Positions 1 to 8,413 of a DNA stretch of 63,106 nucleotides are shown in pieces. Within the stretch, counting starts at the first letter, position 1. The number at the start of each line of letters is the position of its first letter. A program made the translations under genes and the position numbers. Origin of the DNA: CAZJQD01 sp964548165 [NCBI: uncultured bacterium] (lineage in GTDB: Bacteria; UBA8481); assembly GCA_964548165.1 (NCBI GenBank), contig CAZJQD010000011.1, forward strand, positions 17,532-80,637. Reading direction: 5' to 3'. Under the pieces are notes generated by a model, which made no database searches, was not told the DNA's origin, and worked only from the letters and a program-made list of their open reading frames with translations.

Positions 1-65
1 GGCCGCCCGGCCACGGGCCGCCCGGTCGCGGGTTGCGGGGCCCGCCTCCGATGCTGGCGATGGCA

Positions 66-563
66 TCAGGGTTCGGCGAGGACCAGGTACTCGTTCTCCT
101 GTCCCGGCTCCGCGTGGAACGTCGCGTGGGGCGTGTGGCATACCGGGAGCTCGGTCTCGCCCGCGGACGTCGTCTGGACGAGCATGCGACCCGCGTGCAG
201 GTAGAACTCGGCCCGTGCGCCCGTTGCCGACGTTCGCTCCAGGAGGCTCCCGGCGTCCAGCCGAATCGCGCCTACGTGCTCCAGCTCAATCGTGGCCCCG
301 CCATGCTCCCCGGTCTGGATGCGGTCTCCCGGCAGCAGGCGATCCTCGAGTTGAGCCTCGCGCGTTCCCAGGGCCGACCGAATCACAACCCTCCCGGCGA
401 TGGAACCGACGCGCGCCGAATCGTCGTCGCCGGCGGCGGCCCGCACGGGAGCGGGCGGCGCGGGGCGCGTGAGATACAGGAACGCCGCCTGGCCCAGCAG
501 GAGCACGATGACGACGACCGGCGCCAGGTATCGGCGCCGCGGAGCCGGCCTTGTCCCCGTCAT
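66..563 (-). CDS. FecR-domain membrane-anchored protein
   Basis: A 165-residue protein with one N-terminal membrane segment (about residues 12-31) after a basic leader, then a FecR-like beta region: VGSIAGRVVIRS, LLPGDRIQTGEHGGATIELE and a following IRLDAGSLLE stretch. Such domains occur in FecR anti-sigma factors and in cell-envelope proteins of exopolysaccharide loci. No sigma-factor gene lies beside it, so an envelope role linked to polysaccharide export is likelier than iron signalling. Its ATG overlaps the TGA of the upstream chain-length/kinase gene in an ATGA, so the two are translationally coupled at the end of the operon. The FecR fold is well supported; the exact role is inference. 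Confidence 0.72.
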   Translation of the reverse strand: MTGTRPAPRRRYLAPVVVIVLLLGQAAFLYLTRPAPPAPVRAAAGDDDSARVGSIAGRVVIRSALGTREAQLEDRLLPGDRIQTGEHGGATIELEHVGAIRLDAGSLLERTSATGARAEFYLHAGRMLVQTTSAGETELPVCHTPHATFHAEPGQENEYLVLAEP

Positions 564-2674
564 CGGCGATCATCCTCCGACGCGTATCCGTAGCCATACC
601 CATAGCCATACCCATAGCCATACGCAGAAGCGACGCCGCGGACGTCGTTCATCACCACGCCCAGGATGGTGCCGCCGACATCCTCGATCGAGCGAATGAC
701 GCCGGTCACGGAGGCCTCGGAGGCCTTGCCGATCATGTAGATCAGGATCACGCCATCGGCGGCCCGGGCAAAGTTGAGCGCGTCGGAGACCGGGGCGCAG
801 GGCGGGACATCGGTGATGACGAAGTCATAGTCGCCGCAGGCGCCGCGGAGGATCTCCGCGAGCCGGGGAGACGTGATCACGGACGCGATCGTGCCGATAC
901 TGCGCGTGCCCGACGGCAGGACGTCGAGACGCGCGTGACCGCTCGGCCGGATCGCGTCCTTGAGCGGCATGTCGGCCAGGATGACGTCCCGGAGACCCGG
1001 GGCCTCGGGGATCTTGAAGAAGGTATGAAGGGTCGGCCGGCGCAGGTTCGCGGAGACGAGGAGCACGCGCCGCCCCATCTCCGCAAGAGCCAGGGCGAGA
1101 TTGGCGGAGGTGGTCGATTTGCCCTCCTGCGGTCCCGTGCTCGTGAGGACGAGCCAGCGCTGGGGGAGGACGTCCAGCTTGTGGGCGAGGGAGCGGTAGG
1201 ATTCGGATTCGGTCGAGGCTGGGCGCGCGCTGACGACCAGGTGGGCCCCGGGATCGTGGCCGGTCGCGGCCGAGAAGCGGGGCACGATGCCGAGCACGCG
1301 CTTGCCCAGGGCGGACTCGGCGCTGAACGGCGTCTTGATGGACGCATCGAGGGACTCGACGAGGATTACCACGGCGATGGAGACCATCAGGCCCAGGGCG
1401 AAACTCACGGGCAGGATCCGACCGAAGCTTGGCAAGTCCACCGTCGTGGGACGGATCGCCGGCCGGACCCATTCGGCCATGTTCTCCCGTCCGGCGAGAT
1501 CGACCTGGAGGTTCGATTTCTTCCGCACCAGCTCCTGCAGGAGGTTCTCCCTCAGGGTCAACTCGGTGCGGTGACGGGCGCGGTTGAGCGGACCCACGAG
1601 CAGGGAATCCGCATGCTCGGCCGCCGCGACGAGCGCGGGCGGTGCCGCGGCGCGGGCCGCTTCCTGTCGCTCGGCGAGCTGGGCGTCGGCGACGCGGTAC
1701 CAGAGCTCCAGGTGGGCGATCAGTTCCGCGGCGGCTTCGTAGAGCGAGGCTCGTGCCGCGGCCCTCTCCGGGTGGAGGTCGGTGAGGGTGCGCGCGAGTC
1801 GACGATACGCCGTGACCTTCTCGGTGTACACGCCGCGCGCCGCCTCCATCTGCTCGCGCGCCGTCCCCCCGAGCGATCCGGCCAGGGACGGGGGAACCCC
1901 GTCCATCAGCCCGCTGATGGCAACCTCCATCTCCTCGACGGAAGGCGCCTCGCCGTCATCGAGCGCGGCGCCGAGCCGCAGGACCGCCTGCATGCGGCGG
2001 CGAAGCGAGCGACGGGTCTCCAGGAGAAGGGCAGGATCGGACGCCGCCACGGATGTCATCCCTGGCTCCACGCGATCATCGCCGATGCGCTCGCGATAGT
2101 GCGCGATCTCCATTTCGGTCTTCTCGATCTCCTGATCGACGTATTCGATCATGCGCTGAGTTCCCGACAGGAGATCCTGGTTGAGGGATTCGACATAGGC
2201 GGGGCCGAAGGCGTTGGCGATCTGGTAGACCTGGTCCGGATTGCGGCCCGTCACCGTGACGCGCACTAACCGGCGCTCGCCGACCTGGCTGGTCGTCACC
2301 GTGCGCAGGATGACCTCGAAGAGGTTGAGCCAGGCGGGAGACTTGGCCGGGGGCGGGCTGCCCAGGACGCCCGAGGCGATGACCTGCTCGATGCAGGCGT
2401 CCGATCGCGCGTGCTCGACGTAGTACTGGAAGTTCAGGTCGGAGACGCGCTTGCGCGCGGCCGGCTGGAGATTGCGGACCTGCTCCGCAAGCGGCTCCGG
2501 CTTGATGAGGAACTCGACCGAGGAGGAATACGAAGGCGCCCTGCCCGCTTCGTACAGCACGGTCGTCACGAGAACGCTGAGGAACGCGATGAGCGAGAGC
2601 ATCCACCGCTTGCGAAAGACGCTGAGGTAGTGCTGAAGGGCGAGGGCGCCCGCGGGCTGGTCGTTCTCCGCCAT
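560..2674 (-). CDS. Wzz/BY-kinase-like polysaccharide co-polymerase with degenerate Walker A' motif
   Basis: 704 residues. An N-terminal Wzz-type domain begins with a membrane segment (about 24-41); a long coiled-coil periplasmic part follows; a second membrane segment lies near 417-440; the C-terminal part is a MinD/Wzc-like ATPase. Walker A (GPQEGKST, about 513-520) and Walker B-like FVITDVPP (about 614-621) are present. The Walker A' motif reads VLLVSANLRRP, where BY-kinases normally have two aspartates (DxD before R), so catalytic activity is doubtful. The C-terminus is a run of alternating Tyr-Gly with seven tyrosines, resembling the tyrosine cluster that BY-kinases autophosphorylate. 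Family role: control of chain length and export of capsule or exopolysaccharide at the inner membrane. I chose the ATG at 2674 because longer reading lies over the upstream gene. Confidence 0.9.
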   Translation of the reverse strand: MAENDQPAGALALQHYLSVFRKRWMLSLIAFLSVLVTTVLYEAGRAPSYSSSVEFLIKPEPLAEQVRNLQPAARKRVSDLNFQYYVEHARSDACIEQVIASGVLGSPPPAKSPAWLNLFEVILRTVTTSQVGERRLVRVTVTGRNPDQVYQIANAFGPAYVESLNQDLLSGTQRMIEYVDQEIEKTEMEIAHYRERIGDDRVEPGMTSVAASDPALLLETRRSLRRRMQAVLRLGAALDDGEAPSVEEMEVAISGLMDGVPPSLAGSLGGTAREQMEAARGVYTEKVTAYRRLARTLTDLHPERAAARASLYEAAAELIAHLELWYRVADAQLAERQEAARAAAPPALVAAAEHADSLLVGPLNRARHRTELTLRENLLQELVRKKSNLQVDLAGRENMAEWVRPAIRPTTVDLPSFGRILPVSFALGLMVSIAVVILVESLDASIKTPFSAESALGKRVLGIVPRFSAATGHDPGAHLVVSARPASTESESYRSLAHKLDVLPQRWLVLTSTGPQEGKSTTSANLALALAEMGRRVLLVSANLRRPTLHTFFKIPEAPGLRDVILADMPLKDAIRPSGHARLDVLPSGTRSIGTIASVITSPRLAEILRGACGDYDFVITDVPPCAPVSDALNFARAADGVILIYMIGKASEASVTGVIRSIEDVGGTILGVVMNDVRGVASAYGYGYGYGYGYGYASEDDRR
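590..626 (-). repeat. In-frame 12-base tandem repeat encoding the (Tyr-Gly)n tail
   Basis: About three copies of a catacc-catagc unit lie inside the 3' end of the chain-length/kinase gene. The 12-base period is a multiple of three, so copy-number change would lengthen or shorten the tyrosine tail by two Tyr-Gly pairs without breaking the frame. Confidence 0.85.
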
Positions 2675-2685
2675 CGCGCGCGCCC

Positions 2686-4221
2686 CTAGCGCCTGCTGTC
2701 GCCCTCGAGCGTCTCGCGGGCGGCATCGACGGATTCGATCGCGGAGGCAGTGCCGCCGATGGGGCTGAGGAGCGCGTTCCAGAATTGGAGCGTGTAGGAG
2801 AGGACGCCCTCGGGGACGAAGATTACGTCGCCCGGTTCCAGCTCGACGTTCTGCGAGAGGTCGCCGTCGAGGAGAGCGCGGACGCTGTACCGCCGGACGA
2901 CGGGATTGCCCGGCCACCCGTGCACGACGCGGACGTCATAGAGCCGGGCGTGGAAGGTGGAGACCCCGGCGAGGGAGAGCGCCTGGAGGAGATTGAAGGA
3001 ACCCGAGCGGGTGTACAGGCCCGCTCGCGAGACCTTGCCGAGGACGTAGACGCCGACCTCGGTCAGCTCGGGGATGATGATCGCGTCGCCGTTACGGACC
3101 ACGCGGTCCTCGCGGGCGTCTCCCTGGAACCAGAGCGCGTTCATGTTGACGGGATCCATGGAGCCGTCGGGGTGGAGGATGAGCGCGCGGGCGATGTTGG
3201 CCTTGGGTGTCCAGAGCGTGCTCTCGATGAGGACATCCCGGATCCGCATCGTCCGGTCCCGCGAGAAGTTGTATTTTCCGGGCTTCAGGACGGCGCCGAG
3301 GACGCTGATCGCCTGCTCGCGGTTCGGGACGATCACCAGGTCGCCGGCCTCGACGAGGATGTTGGGCGAGAGATCGACCCCGCGGAGCACGGCGCTGATG
3401 TCATACGTGGCGGTCGAATCGCCGCGGGCGACCTTGATGTTGGAGAGATCGGCGACGTCGCGCTTCCAGCGCGTCTGGATGAGGACGTCCAGGAGGCGCG
3501 TGGGGCGATCGATGGCGAGGGGCCCCGGGACTTCGACCTCACCGACCACGACCACGTCCTTGCCCCCGAACTCGGCAACGGAGACCGTCACGGCGGGGGA
3601 GACGAGGTAACGACGCAGGCGCTGGGCGATGCGGGCGCCGGCCTGGTCGACGGTCAACCCGGAGACCGCGACGGAACCTCCGAGCTTCACGACGATCGTG
3701 CCGTCTCTCCCGACGAGCAACTTGCCGGAGAGGTTGTCCTGTCCCCAGACGAAGAGATCGAGGAGGTCACCGGCGCGGATGCGGTAGGCGGTCGTGTCCC
3801 AGGCGCGCAGTTCCGTGTCGTCCGGTGTCCATGCCGGGGGAAAGGCCGCGATCCGCCGATCGCCCGAGCGGGGCCCGGGATAGAGGGGCTCGTCGAAGAG
3901 CGCGTTGGGATCGATGACGATCTCCCAGCGACCCTCTTGCGCGCGGTTCACGCGTTGCACGGGAAGAGGGCTCCAGGCGGGGTTCGACGAGGAACCCGGG
4001 GAGATTGGTGACGCCGCCAGGGAATCGGATCCGGCGCTCGCCACGCGAGGCGGTGAAAGGGACGATCGATTCTGCGCCGCTCGGGTCGATGCCGCGGCAT
4101 CCACGGAACCAGGCACCAGGGTGAACGATCCGTCACGCGTCAGCCAGACATCGACGGCCAGCAACGTCAAGGCGATCAGGGCCGGCACAAGCGGTTCGAG
4201 GATCCAGCGAGGACGGGCCAT
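2686..4221 (-). CDS. Wza/BexD-like polysaccharide export protein with SLBB repeats
   Basis: 511 residues. The export (PES) domain starts near residue 143 (YRIRAGDLLDLFVWGQ) and contains the typical VGRDGTIVVKLGG strand. It is followed by SLBB-type soluble ligand-binding repeats (around VVVVGEVEVPGPL, ISVLGAVLKPGKYNF and VYVLGKVSRAGLYTR). Wza-family proteins form the outer-membrane/periplasmic channel that passes capsule or exopolysaccharide out of the cell. This one has no lipobox; the N-terminus carries a hydrophobic segment (about residues 6-26), so anchoring may differ from Wza. The ATG at 4221 is close to a promoter-like sequence. The next gene starts 11 bases after its stop, consistent with an exporter/co-polymerase operon. 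Confidence 0.9.
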   Translation of the reverse strand: MARPRWILEPLVPALIALTLLAVDVWLTRDGSFTLVPGSVDAAASTRAAQNRSSLSPPRVASAGSDSLAASPISPGSSSNPAWSPLPVQRVNRAQEGRWEIVIDPNALFDEPLYPGPRSGDRRIAAFPPAWTPDDTELRAWDTTAYRIRAGDLLDLFVWGQDNLSGKLLVGRDGTIVVKLGGSVAVSGLTVDQAGARIAQRLRRYLVSPAVTVSVAEFGGKDVVVVGEVEVPGPLAIDRPTRLLDVLIQTRWKRDVADLSNIKVARGDSTATYDISAVLRGVDLSPNILVEAGDLVIVPNREQAISVLGAVLKPGKYNFSRDRTMRIRDVLIESTLWTPKANIARALILHPDGSMDPVNMNALWFQGDAREDRVVRNGDAIIIPELTEVGVYVLGKVSRAGLYTRSGSFNLLQALSLAGVSTFHARLYDVRVVHGWPGNPVVRRYSVRALLDGDLSQNVELEPGDVIFVPEGVLSYTLQFWNALLSPIGGTASAIESVDAARETLEGDSRR

Positions 4222-4235
4222 GGACGAGTTCCTGA

Positions 4236-4264
4236 AATCTAAGGCGTTATCAGCAGGGCGGCAA
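4236..4264 (-). promoter_or_regulatory. Candidate sigma-70-like promoter for the export operon
   Basis: On the minus strand TTGCCG (4264-4259), a 17-base spacer and TAGATT (4241-4236) lie 14 bases upstream of the ATG at 4221. Each hexamer matches consensus at four of six positions. The leader would be only about seven bases. No experimental support; found by eye. Confidence 0.35.
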
Positions 4265-4299
4265 ACGATGATTCGAGCAGATATGCACAGCCTGCCGTG

Positions 4300-5604
4300 C
4301 TATTTCATGAGCTCGTCGCGGTCCTCGTAGTTCTGGCGCAGGCCCTGGGACCGCCACTTGCCCAGGAGGACTTTCAGTCTTGTCTCCGGTTCGAGCTGGT
4401 AGACGGACAGGGGGCCGGAATCCTCGCCCGCGAGCGCGGTAACGGCGACCGGCAGGGCGGCCGGCCCGCCGGACCGATCGGCGGCGTGGGGGGGACCGGT
4501 CGGCGTCGCGAGCGGCCCAATCGTCGTCGTCTCCGTGAACCGCGCCGGACGACCCTGGCCGTCTTCCCCGGCTCCTGCAGGCGTGGCGGTGGGCGGCGTC
4601 GAGGCGGCGGACGACAGCGCGCCGGGGGCCAACGCATGGGTCGGCGAATCGGCTCGGCTTCCCGTCAAAGCGGAACTCTCGACGCGGGCGCCGGTGCGGG
4701 GGTCCACGAGGATGGGCGTGCCCGGGAGGATGAAGCGCTCGAGCCGCGCAATCGTGCGACTCGTGGCCTGCGGCCACTCGGGTCGCGAGTCCCCGGCGGC
4801 GTGGGCGGCCATGAGCGCGTCGTCGGCGTAGATCTGGCAGAGCACCATCACCTGGTCGACGGTGATGTCCGTGGGGAGCGTCTTGAGGATCGAGACGACG
4901 GCGCCCTTGAGGACGGTGGGGTGCTGGCGGTACAAGGAGAGCGTCCAGTCGAGGGACTTGGCGATGAAGAGCTGTTGGCGAGCGACGCGGCGGATATCCC
5001 CGCCGGGAATGGAGCGGTTGCGGAGCCACGAGAGCAGGCCGTCAATTTTCGAAAAGATATCCTCCGCGCCGATGAGGCGACCGTCGAGCGTGACGGTCTT
5101 GGCGAACCGGGCGACGCTGACGAACGTCTGGAGGTCGACCTCGAGGTAGCCGTCGATCGTGATGCCGAGGAGGTCCTCGAGCTTGCGGTCCAGGAGGGCG
5201 TGGCCACCGTAGGCGTAGCAATGGTTGATCTTGTCGGGGCGCGAGTCGCCATGGATGAAGATGAGCGCATCGCGGGGCACGGAGAAGATCGTGGCCTGGC
5301 CGGGTTCCAGCCTCAGGAGGTGAATGGCGTCGGAACGTCCGCGCTCGTTCTTGCGCCGGTCAATGCCGAGGAAGAGCAGGTGGATGGCGGAGTCGCCGCG
5401 CGCCGCGCGGCGCGCCTCGGTCTCGGAGAGCGTGCCGCCGGCCTTCAGCCAGTCGGCGCGGAGGAGCCCGAGGAGCTGCATGCGCTCGAAGGTCTCCACC
5501 TGGGCCGCGGTCTGAGCCGGCGCCTGGAACCAGGAACGGATCAGCCACGCGCAGGCGGCGATCGCGAGGACGGAGAGAACGAAGATCAGGCGACGGCGGG
5601 TCAT
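4300..5604 (-). CDS. LytR-CpsA-Psr (LCP) family protein
   Basis: 434 residues with an N-terminal membrane anchor (about 5-23) and an outside LCP domain (about 70-260). Visible LCP features are LLFLGIDRR, RSDAIHLLRL, SVPRDALI, KINHCYAYGG, the DGYLEVDLQTF segment and the RVARQQLFIAKSL helix. LCP enzymes transfer polyprenyl-diphosphate-linked glycans to the cell wall or other acceptors. In this setting it probably attaches or releases the exported polysaccharide. A proline/threonine-rich low-complexity stretch (about 290-390) precedes a short charged tail. It lies upstream of the exporter genes on the same strand, with a 78-base gap, and is divergent from the EamA permease gene. Confidence 0.85.
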   Translation of the reverse strand: MTRRRLIFVLSVLAIAACAWLIRSWFQAPAQTAAQVETFERMQLLGLLRADWLKAGGTLSETEARRAARGDSAIHLLFLGIDRRKNERGRSDAIHLLRLEPGQATIFSVPRDALIFIHGDSRPDKINHCYAYGGHALLDRKLEDLLGITIDGYLEVDLQTFVSVARFAKTVTLDGRLIGAEDIFSKIDGLLSWLRNRSIPGGDIRRVARQQLFIAKSLDWTLSLYRQHPTVLKGAVVSILKTLPTDITVDQVMVLCQIYADDALMAAHAAGDSRPEWPQATSRTIARLERFILPGTPILVDPRTGARVESSALTGSRADSPTHALAPGALSSAASTPPTATPAGAGEDGQGRPARFTETTTIGPLATPTGPPHAADRSGGPAALPVAVTALAGEDSGPLSVYQLEPETRLKVLLGKWRSQGLRQNYEDRDELMK

Positions 5605-5637
5605 GACGATCGAATGATGGTAGAGTATCGAGCTCCC

Positions 5638-6579
5638 ATGATGAAGGACGATTTATCGGCAAGCTCGCGGCACCGAGAGGTCCCGGGATCGGATTCGGGT
5701 CCTCGATCCGCGTCTCGCCCGCGACCGGTGTCGCGCTCGCAGGGCGTCGCCCTGATGCTGGTGGCTGCGCTGGGATTCGCCGTGATGGGCGTCATCCTGC
5801 GTGGGGAACGGGAGGTCGCCGGGCCCCACACGGCCATGCTCTGGCGCGGGGTCCTGGGTCTCCTCTGCATCCTCCCGATCGCGATTCTGACCAGGCAGTC
5901 CCTGTGGGGGCGACGGCCGGGCCTCTTGGCCCTCCGCGGCGCTGCTGGCGCGCTGGCGCTTCTCTTTTACTTCCTCTCGATCGTGCGGGTCGACCTCGGC
6001 ACTGCGACCGCGCTCTGCTATCTCAACCCCATCATCGCCGCGCTCCTGGCGTCGCGGTTCCTGGGCGAACGGATCGCGCCGACGGGTTGGGCGGCCATCC
6101 TGGCGGCGTGGGGCGGAGTGTTGCTCATGGTCTGGCCGGCCGGAGACACGTGGGCGACGATGGGAGCCTTCTACGGGCTGCTCTCAGGCCTCTTCTCCGG
6201 GGTTGCCGTCTTCTCGCTGAGGGCGCTCCGCAAGGATGGCGACGCCACGCTCCCCATCCTCGCGATCTTTTTCGTCGTCAGCGCGATCGTGGCCTTGCCC
6301 GGAGCCTGGGGAGAAGGCCATGCCCTGGGGTTGACCGCCGCCACCTGGCGACCGCTGGCAGGTATCGCGCTCGCGGCGACCGCGGCGCAGTCGGGGCTCA
6401 CCGCGGCCTATCGCCACCTCCCGACGCGGCTGGGCGGCCCCTTGGCGCTCTTCGTCCTGCCGCTGGCGATGGGAGGCGCATGGGTCTTATACGGGGAGAC
6501 TCCTTCGCCACGCGCCGTGGCGGGGGGAGTCCTCCTCTTCGCGGCCGTCGTTGTCCTGGCCCGCGCCGAGGAGGCCTAA
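5638..6579 (+). CDS. EamA/DMT-family transporter
   Basis: About 313 residues with some ten hydrophobic segments in two EamA halves. The first half contains ALGFAVMGVILRGE and LGTATALCYLNPIIAALL, the second ALFVLPLAMGGAWVLYGE near the C-terminus. This family of inner-membrane drug/metabolite exporters has diverse substrates and none can be named here. The start is uncertain: ATGs at 5614, 5638 and 5641 are in frame and none has a strong Shine-Dalgarno. The polar stretch before the first membrane segment is unusually long (about 35 residues). The TAA stop forms the first bases of a dispersed intergenic repeat. Confidence 0.85.
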   Translation: MMKDDLSASSRHREVPGSDSGPRSASRPRPVSRSQGVALMLVAALGFAVMGVILRGEREVAGPHTAMLWRGVLGLLCILPIAILTRQSLWGRRPGLLALRGAAGALALLFYFLSIVRVDLGTATALCYLNPIIAALLASRFLGERIAPTGWAAILAAWGGVLLMVWPAGDTWATMGAFYGLLSGLFSGVAVFSLRALRKDGDATLPILAIFFVVSAIVALPGAWGEGHALGLTAATWRPLAGIALAATAAQSGLTAAYRHLPTRLGGPLALFVLPLAMGGAWVLYGETPSPRAVAGGVLLFAAVVVLARAEEA

Positions 6580-6803
6580 CCTGGTTTATTCATAAGTTCG
6601 CACCACAGAGATCACAGAGACCGCAGAGGAAGGCAAAAGAGAAGAATCCTGACCAATAAACAGTTTCTCTCCTACTCACCACAGTTTGTGGCTGATACAG
6701 CAACGGCTTGAATCGGCACAATCTTGCATCTTTGCCCGCCGTGTTGGCTTTCTCTGTGTCCTCTGTGTTCTCTGTGGTGGAAACGTGCGAATGATTTGGG
6801 CTA
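6577..6803. repeat. Dispersed CACAGAG-type inverted repeat element, copy A
   Basis: A roughly 227-base element fills the gap between two convergent genes. Left arm 6601-6630 is built of three 8- to 9-base units ending CAGAG or CAGAGG. The right arm 6751-6780 is its imperfect inverse. Outer ends read TAACCTGG and, inverted, TAGCCC. The inner part is AT-richer and has no recognisable gene. Related copies lie at 19795-19861 and 54529-54744. Possible roles are a bidirectional terminator hairpin or a non-autonomous mobile element. Confidence 0.75.
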
Positions 6804-6811
6804 AGCGGCTA

Positions 6812-7417
6812 TCAGCGGTGCGGGCGGAACTCCCCGGAGTCGAGATCGAGGATGTGGACGAGGCCGTCCTCGATCACGTAGTGCCAGCCATGCAGGGCGA
6901 TCTCGCCCGACTCGACGCGGGTGCGGATCGATGGAAAGTCCATGAGGCGGTCGAGCTGGAGGACGATGGAGCGCTGCTCGGTGCGCTTCAGGACCTCGTC
7001 CGACAGCGGAGCGTCCAGGCGGGCGGGCGCCGCGAGTTCCAGCCAGCTTCTAATGTGCGGGGTTGCCGACGGGGGCGGCTCGTAGAGAGCGCGGATCGCT
7101 CCGCAGTGGGAGTGGCCGCAGACGACGATGTCCCGGACGCCCAGGACCTCGACGGCGTACTCGATCGCGGCCGAGACGCCGTGGTGTCCGTTGTCGTTCT
7201 CGAAGGGGGGGACGATGTTGCCGACGTTGCGGACGACGAAGAGGTCGCCGGGAGCGGCGCCGGTGAAGAGGTCCGGGAGCACTCGCGAATCCGAGCAGCC
7301 GATGAAGAGCGTGCGCGGTGACTGGCCCTTCTCGACGAGCTCGCGGTAGTGGGCCTCGAGCTCCGGGAAGAAGTCCTTCCGGAATCGGCTGAGCCCTTTC
7401 AGGAGATCACGGGTCAC
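6812..7417 (-). CDS. Beta-class carbonic anhydrase
   Basis: 201 residues, full length for the bacterial beta class. It interconverts CO2 and bicarbonate in the cytoplasm. Zinc ligands are visible as C41 in CSDSR, H102 and C105 in GHSHCGA; the D43/R45 catalytic dyad follows C41. GDLFVVRNVGN and the C-terminal LHGWHYVIEDG are also typical. It begins with GTG at 7417 after a good Shine-Dalgarno (GGGAGGA, five bases away). It sits 39 bases downstream of the Gfo/Idh/MocA gene in the same direction. Confidence 0.95.
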   Translation of the reverse strand: MTRDLLKGLSRFRKDFFPELEAHYRELVEKGQSPRTLFIGCSDSRVLPDLFTGAAPGDLFVVRNVGNIVPPFENDNGHHGVSAAIEYAVEVLGVRDIVVCGHSHCGAIRALYEPPPSATPHIRSWLELAAPARLDAPLSDEVLKRTEQRSIVLQLDRLMDFPSIRTRVESGEIALHGWHYVIEDGLVHILDLDSGEFRPHR

Positions 7418-7456
7418 GGGGTTCCTCCCTTTCCATCACGGACGATACCACGCTTT

Positions 7457-8413
7457 TCACGGGGTGAGGAGATGCAGGTTCTCGATGAGGGCGATGACAT
7501 CGCGCGTCTCCTCGGGGTCGAGGGATGCGGGGCGTCCCGTCGCGATCCGCTCGTGCATCTCGTCGACCTCGGCGCGGTAACGGCCGGGATTCCGGTCGAC
7601 CGCGATCTCGGACTCCGCGTCGCCCCGGACGAGGAGGAGCCGCGAACCGGGCTCATCGGGGCGGAACGGGAGCTCGAGGCGGAGGAGCCCGGACGTGCCG
7701 ACGATCTCGATGTGGGTGCGGTACTGTGCGGCGAAAGAGGCCGCGATCTGCGCGGTCATGCCGCCGGCGAAGCGGAGCGTGGCGGTGAAATGCTCGTCGA
7801 CGCCCCGGCCGGTCCGGCGCGCGGATGCTTCCATGGCCACGGGCATCGCGCCTGCCACGTAGCGAGCGACGCTGACGGGGTAGAACCCGACGTCCCAGAG
7901 ACATCCGCCGCCAAGCCCTGGATCCCATCGCGCGTTGTCGGGGCGGCCGAGGTCCAGGGTGAAGGTGCCGCGGAAGAAGAGCGGAGAGCCGATGCGATCC
8001 TCGTCGATCGCGCGCTTGAGCGCGTGGAGGCGCGGGTGGTAGCGGTGCATGGCACCGTCGACGACGATCCTCCCGGCGCGCGCCGCGGCCGCGAAGATCG
8101 CGTCGACTTCACGCCGGGCGATCGCGAACGGCTTCTCGACGAGGACGTGCTTGCCGGCCTCCAGGGCGCGGATCGTCCAGGGGGCGTGCAGGGCATTCGG
8201 CAGGGCGTTGTAGATCACGTCGATGCCGGGATCGGCCAGGAGCTCCTCGTACGATCCATAGCTTCGCGGGATGCCGCGCTCGGCCGCGTAGGCCTCGGCG
8301 CGCGCCTTGTCCCTGCTGGCGATTCCGGCGATGGTGGCGATCCCCGAGTCGCGGACGGCGGGGATGATGGCGCCGTTGATGCGGCCCGTGCCCAGGAGGC
8401 CCCAGGCGATCAT
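7457..8413 (-). CDS. Gfo/Idh/MocA-family NAD(P)-dependent oxidoreductase
   Basis: 318 residues. The N-terminal Rossmann fold begins WGLLGTGRINGAII, a GxGxxxxxx nucleotide-binding turn. HVLVEKPFA carries the conserved EKP lysine, and the GAMHRYHPRLHALK and GGGCLWDVGFYPV segments belong to the catalytic C-terminal domain. Family members oxidise or reduce sugars and related polyols such as trans-dihydrodiols or inositols. The substrate cannot be read from the sequence. The ATG at 8413 overlaps the stop of the permease gene by ATGA, so it is translationally coupled to the ABC transporter genes, a rather odd partnership. Confidence 0.88.
   Translation of the reverse strand: MIAWGLLGTGRINGAIIPAVRDSGIATIAGIASRDKARAEAYAAERGIPRSYGSYEELLADPGIDVIYNALPNALHAPWTIRALEAGKHVLVEKPFAIARREVDAIFAAAARAGRIVVDGAMHRYHPRLHALKRAIDEDRIGSPLFFRGTFTLDLGRPDNARWDPGLGGGCLWDVGFYPVSVARYVAGAMPVAMEASARRTGRGVDEHFTATLRFAGGMTAQIAASFAAQYRTHIEIVGTSGLLRLELPFRPDEPGSRLLLVRGDAESEIAVDRNPGRYRAEVDEMHERIATGRPASLDPEETRDVIALIENLHLLTP

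Noticed and set aside
1-65. A further gene start on the minus strand beyond the FecR-domain gene
   Set aside because: The 65 bases hold a GGAGG-like sequence but no convincing start codon behind it before the window edge.
551-2269. Long plus-strand open frames opposite the export genes (also 2785-4011 and 4297-5613)
   Set aside because: They lie antisense to genes with clear domains; their arginine/glycine-rich translations show no fold and result from high GC content.
6601-6780. CRISPR-like array made of short CAGAG units
   Set aside because: Units are 8-9 bases with no unique spacers between them, arranged as an inverted pair; no cas gene in the window.
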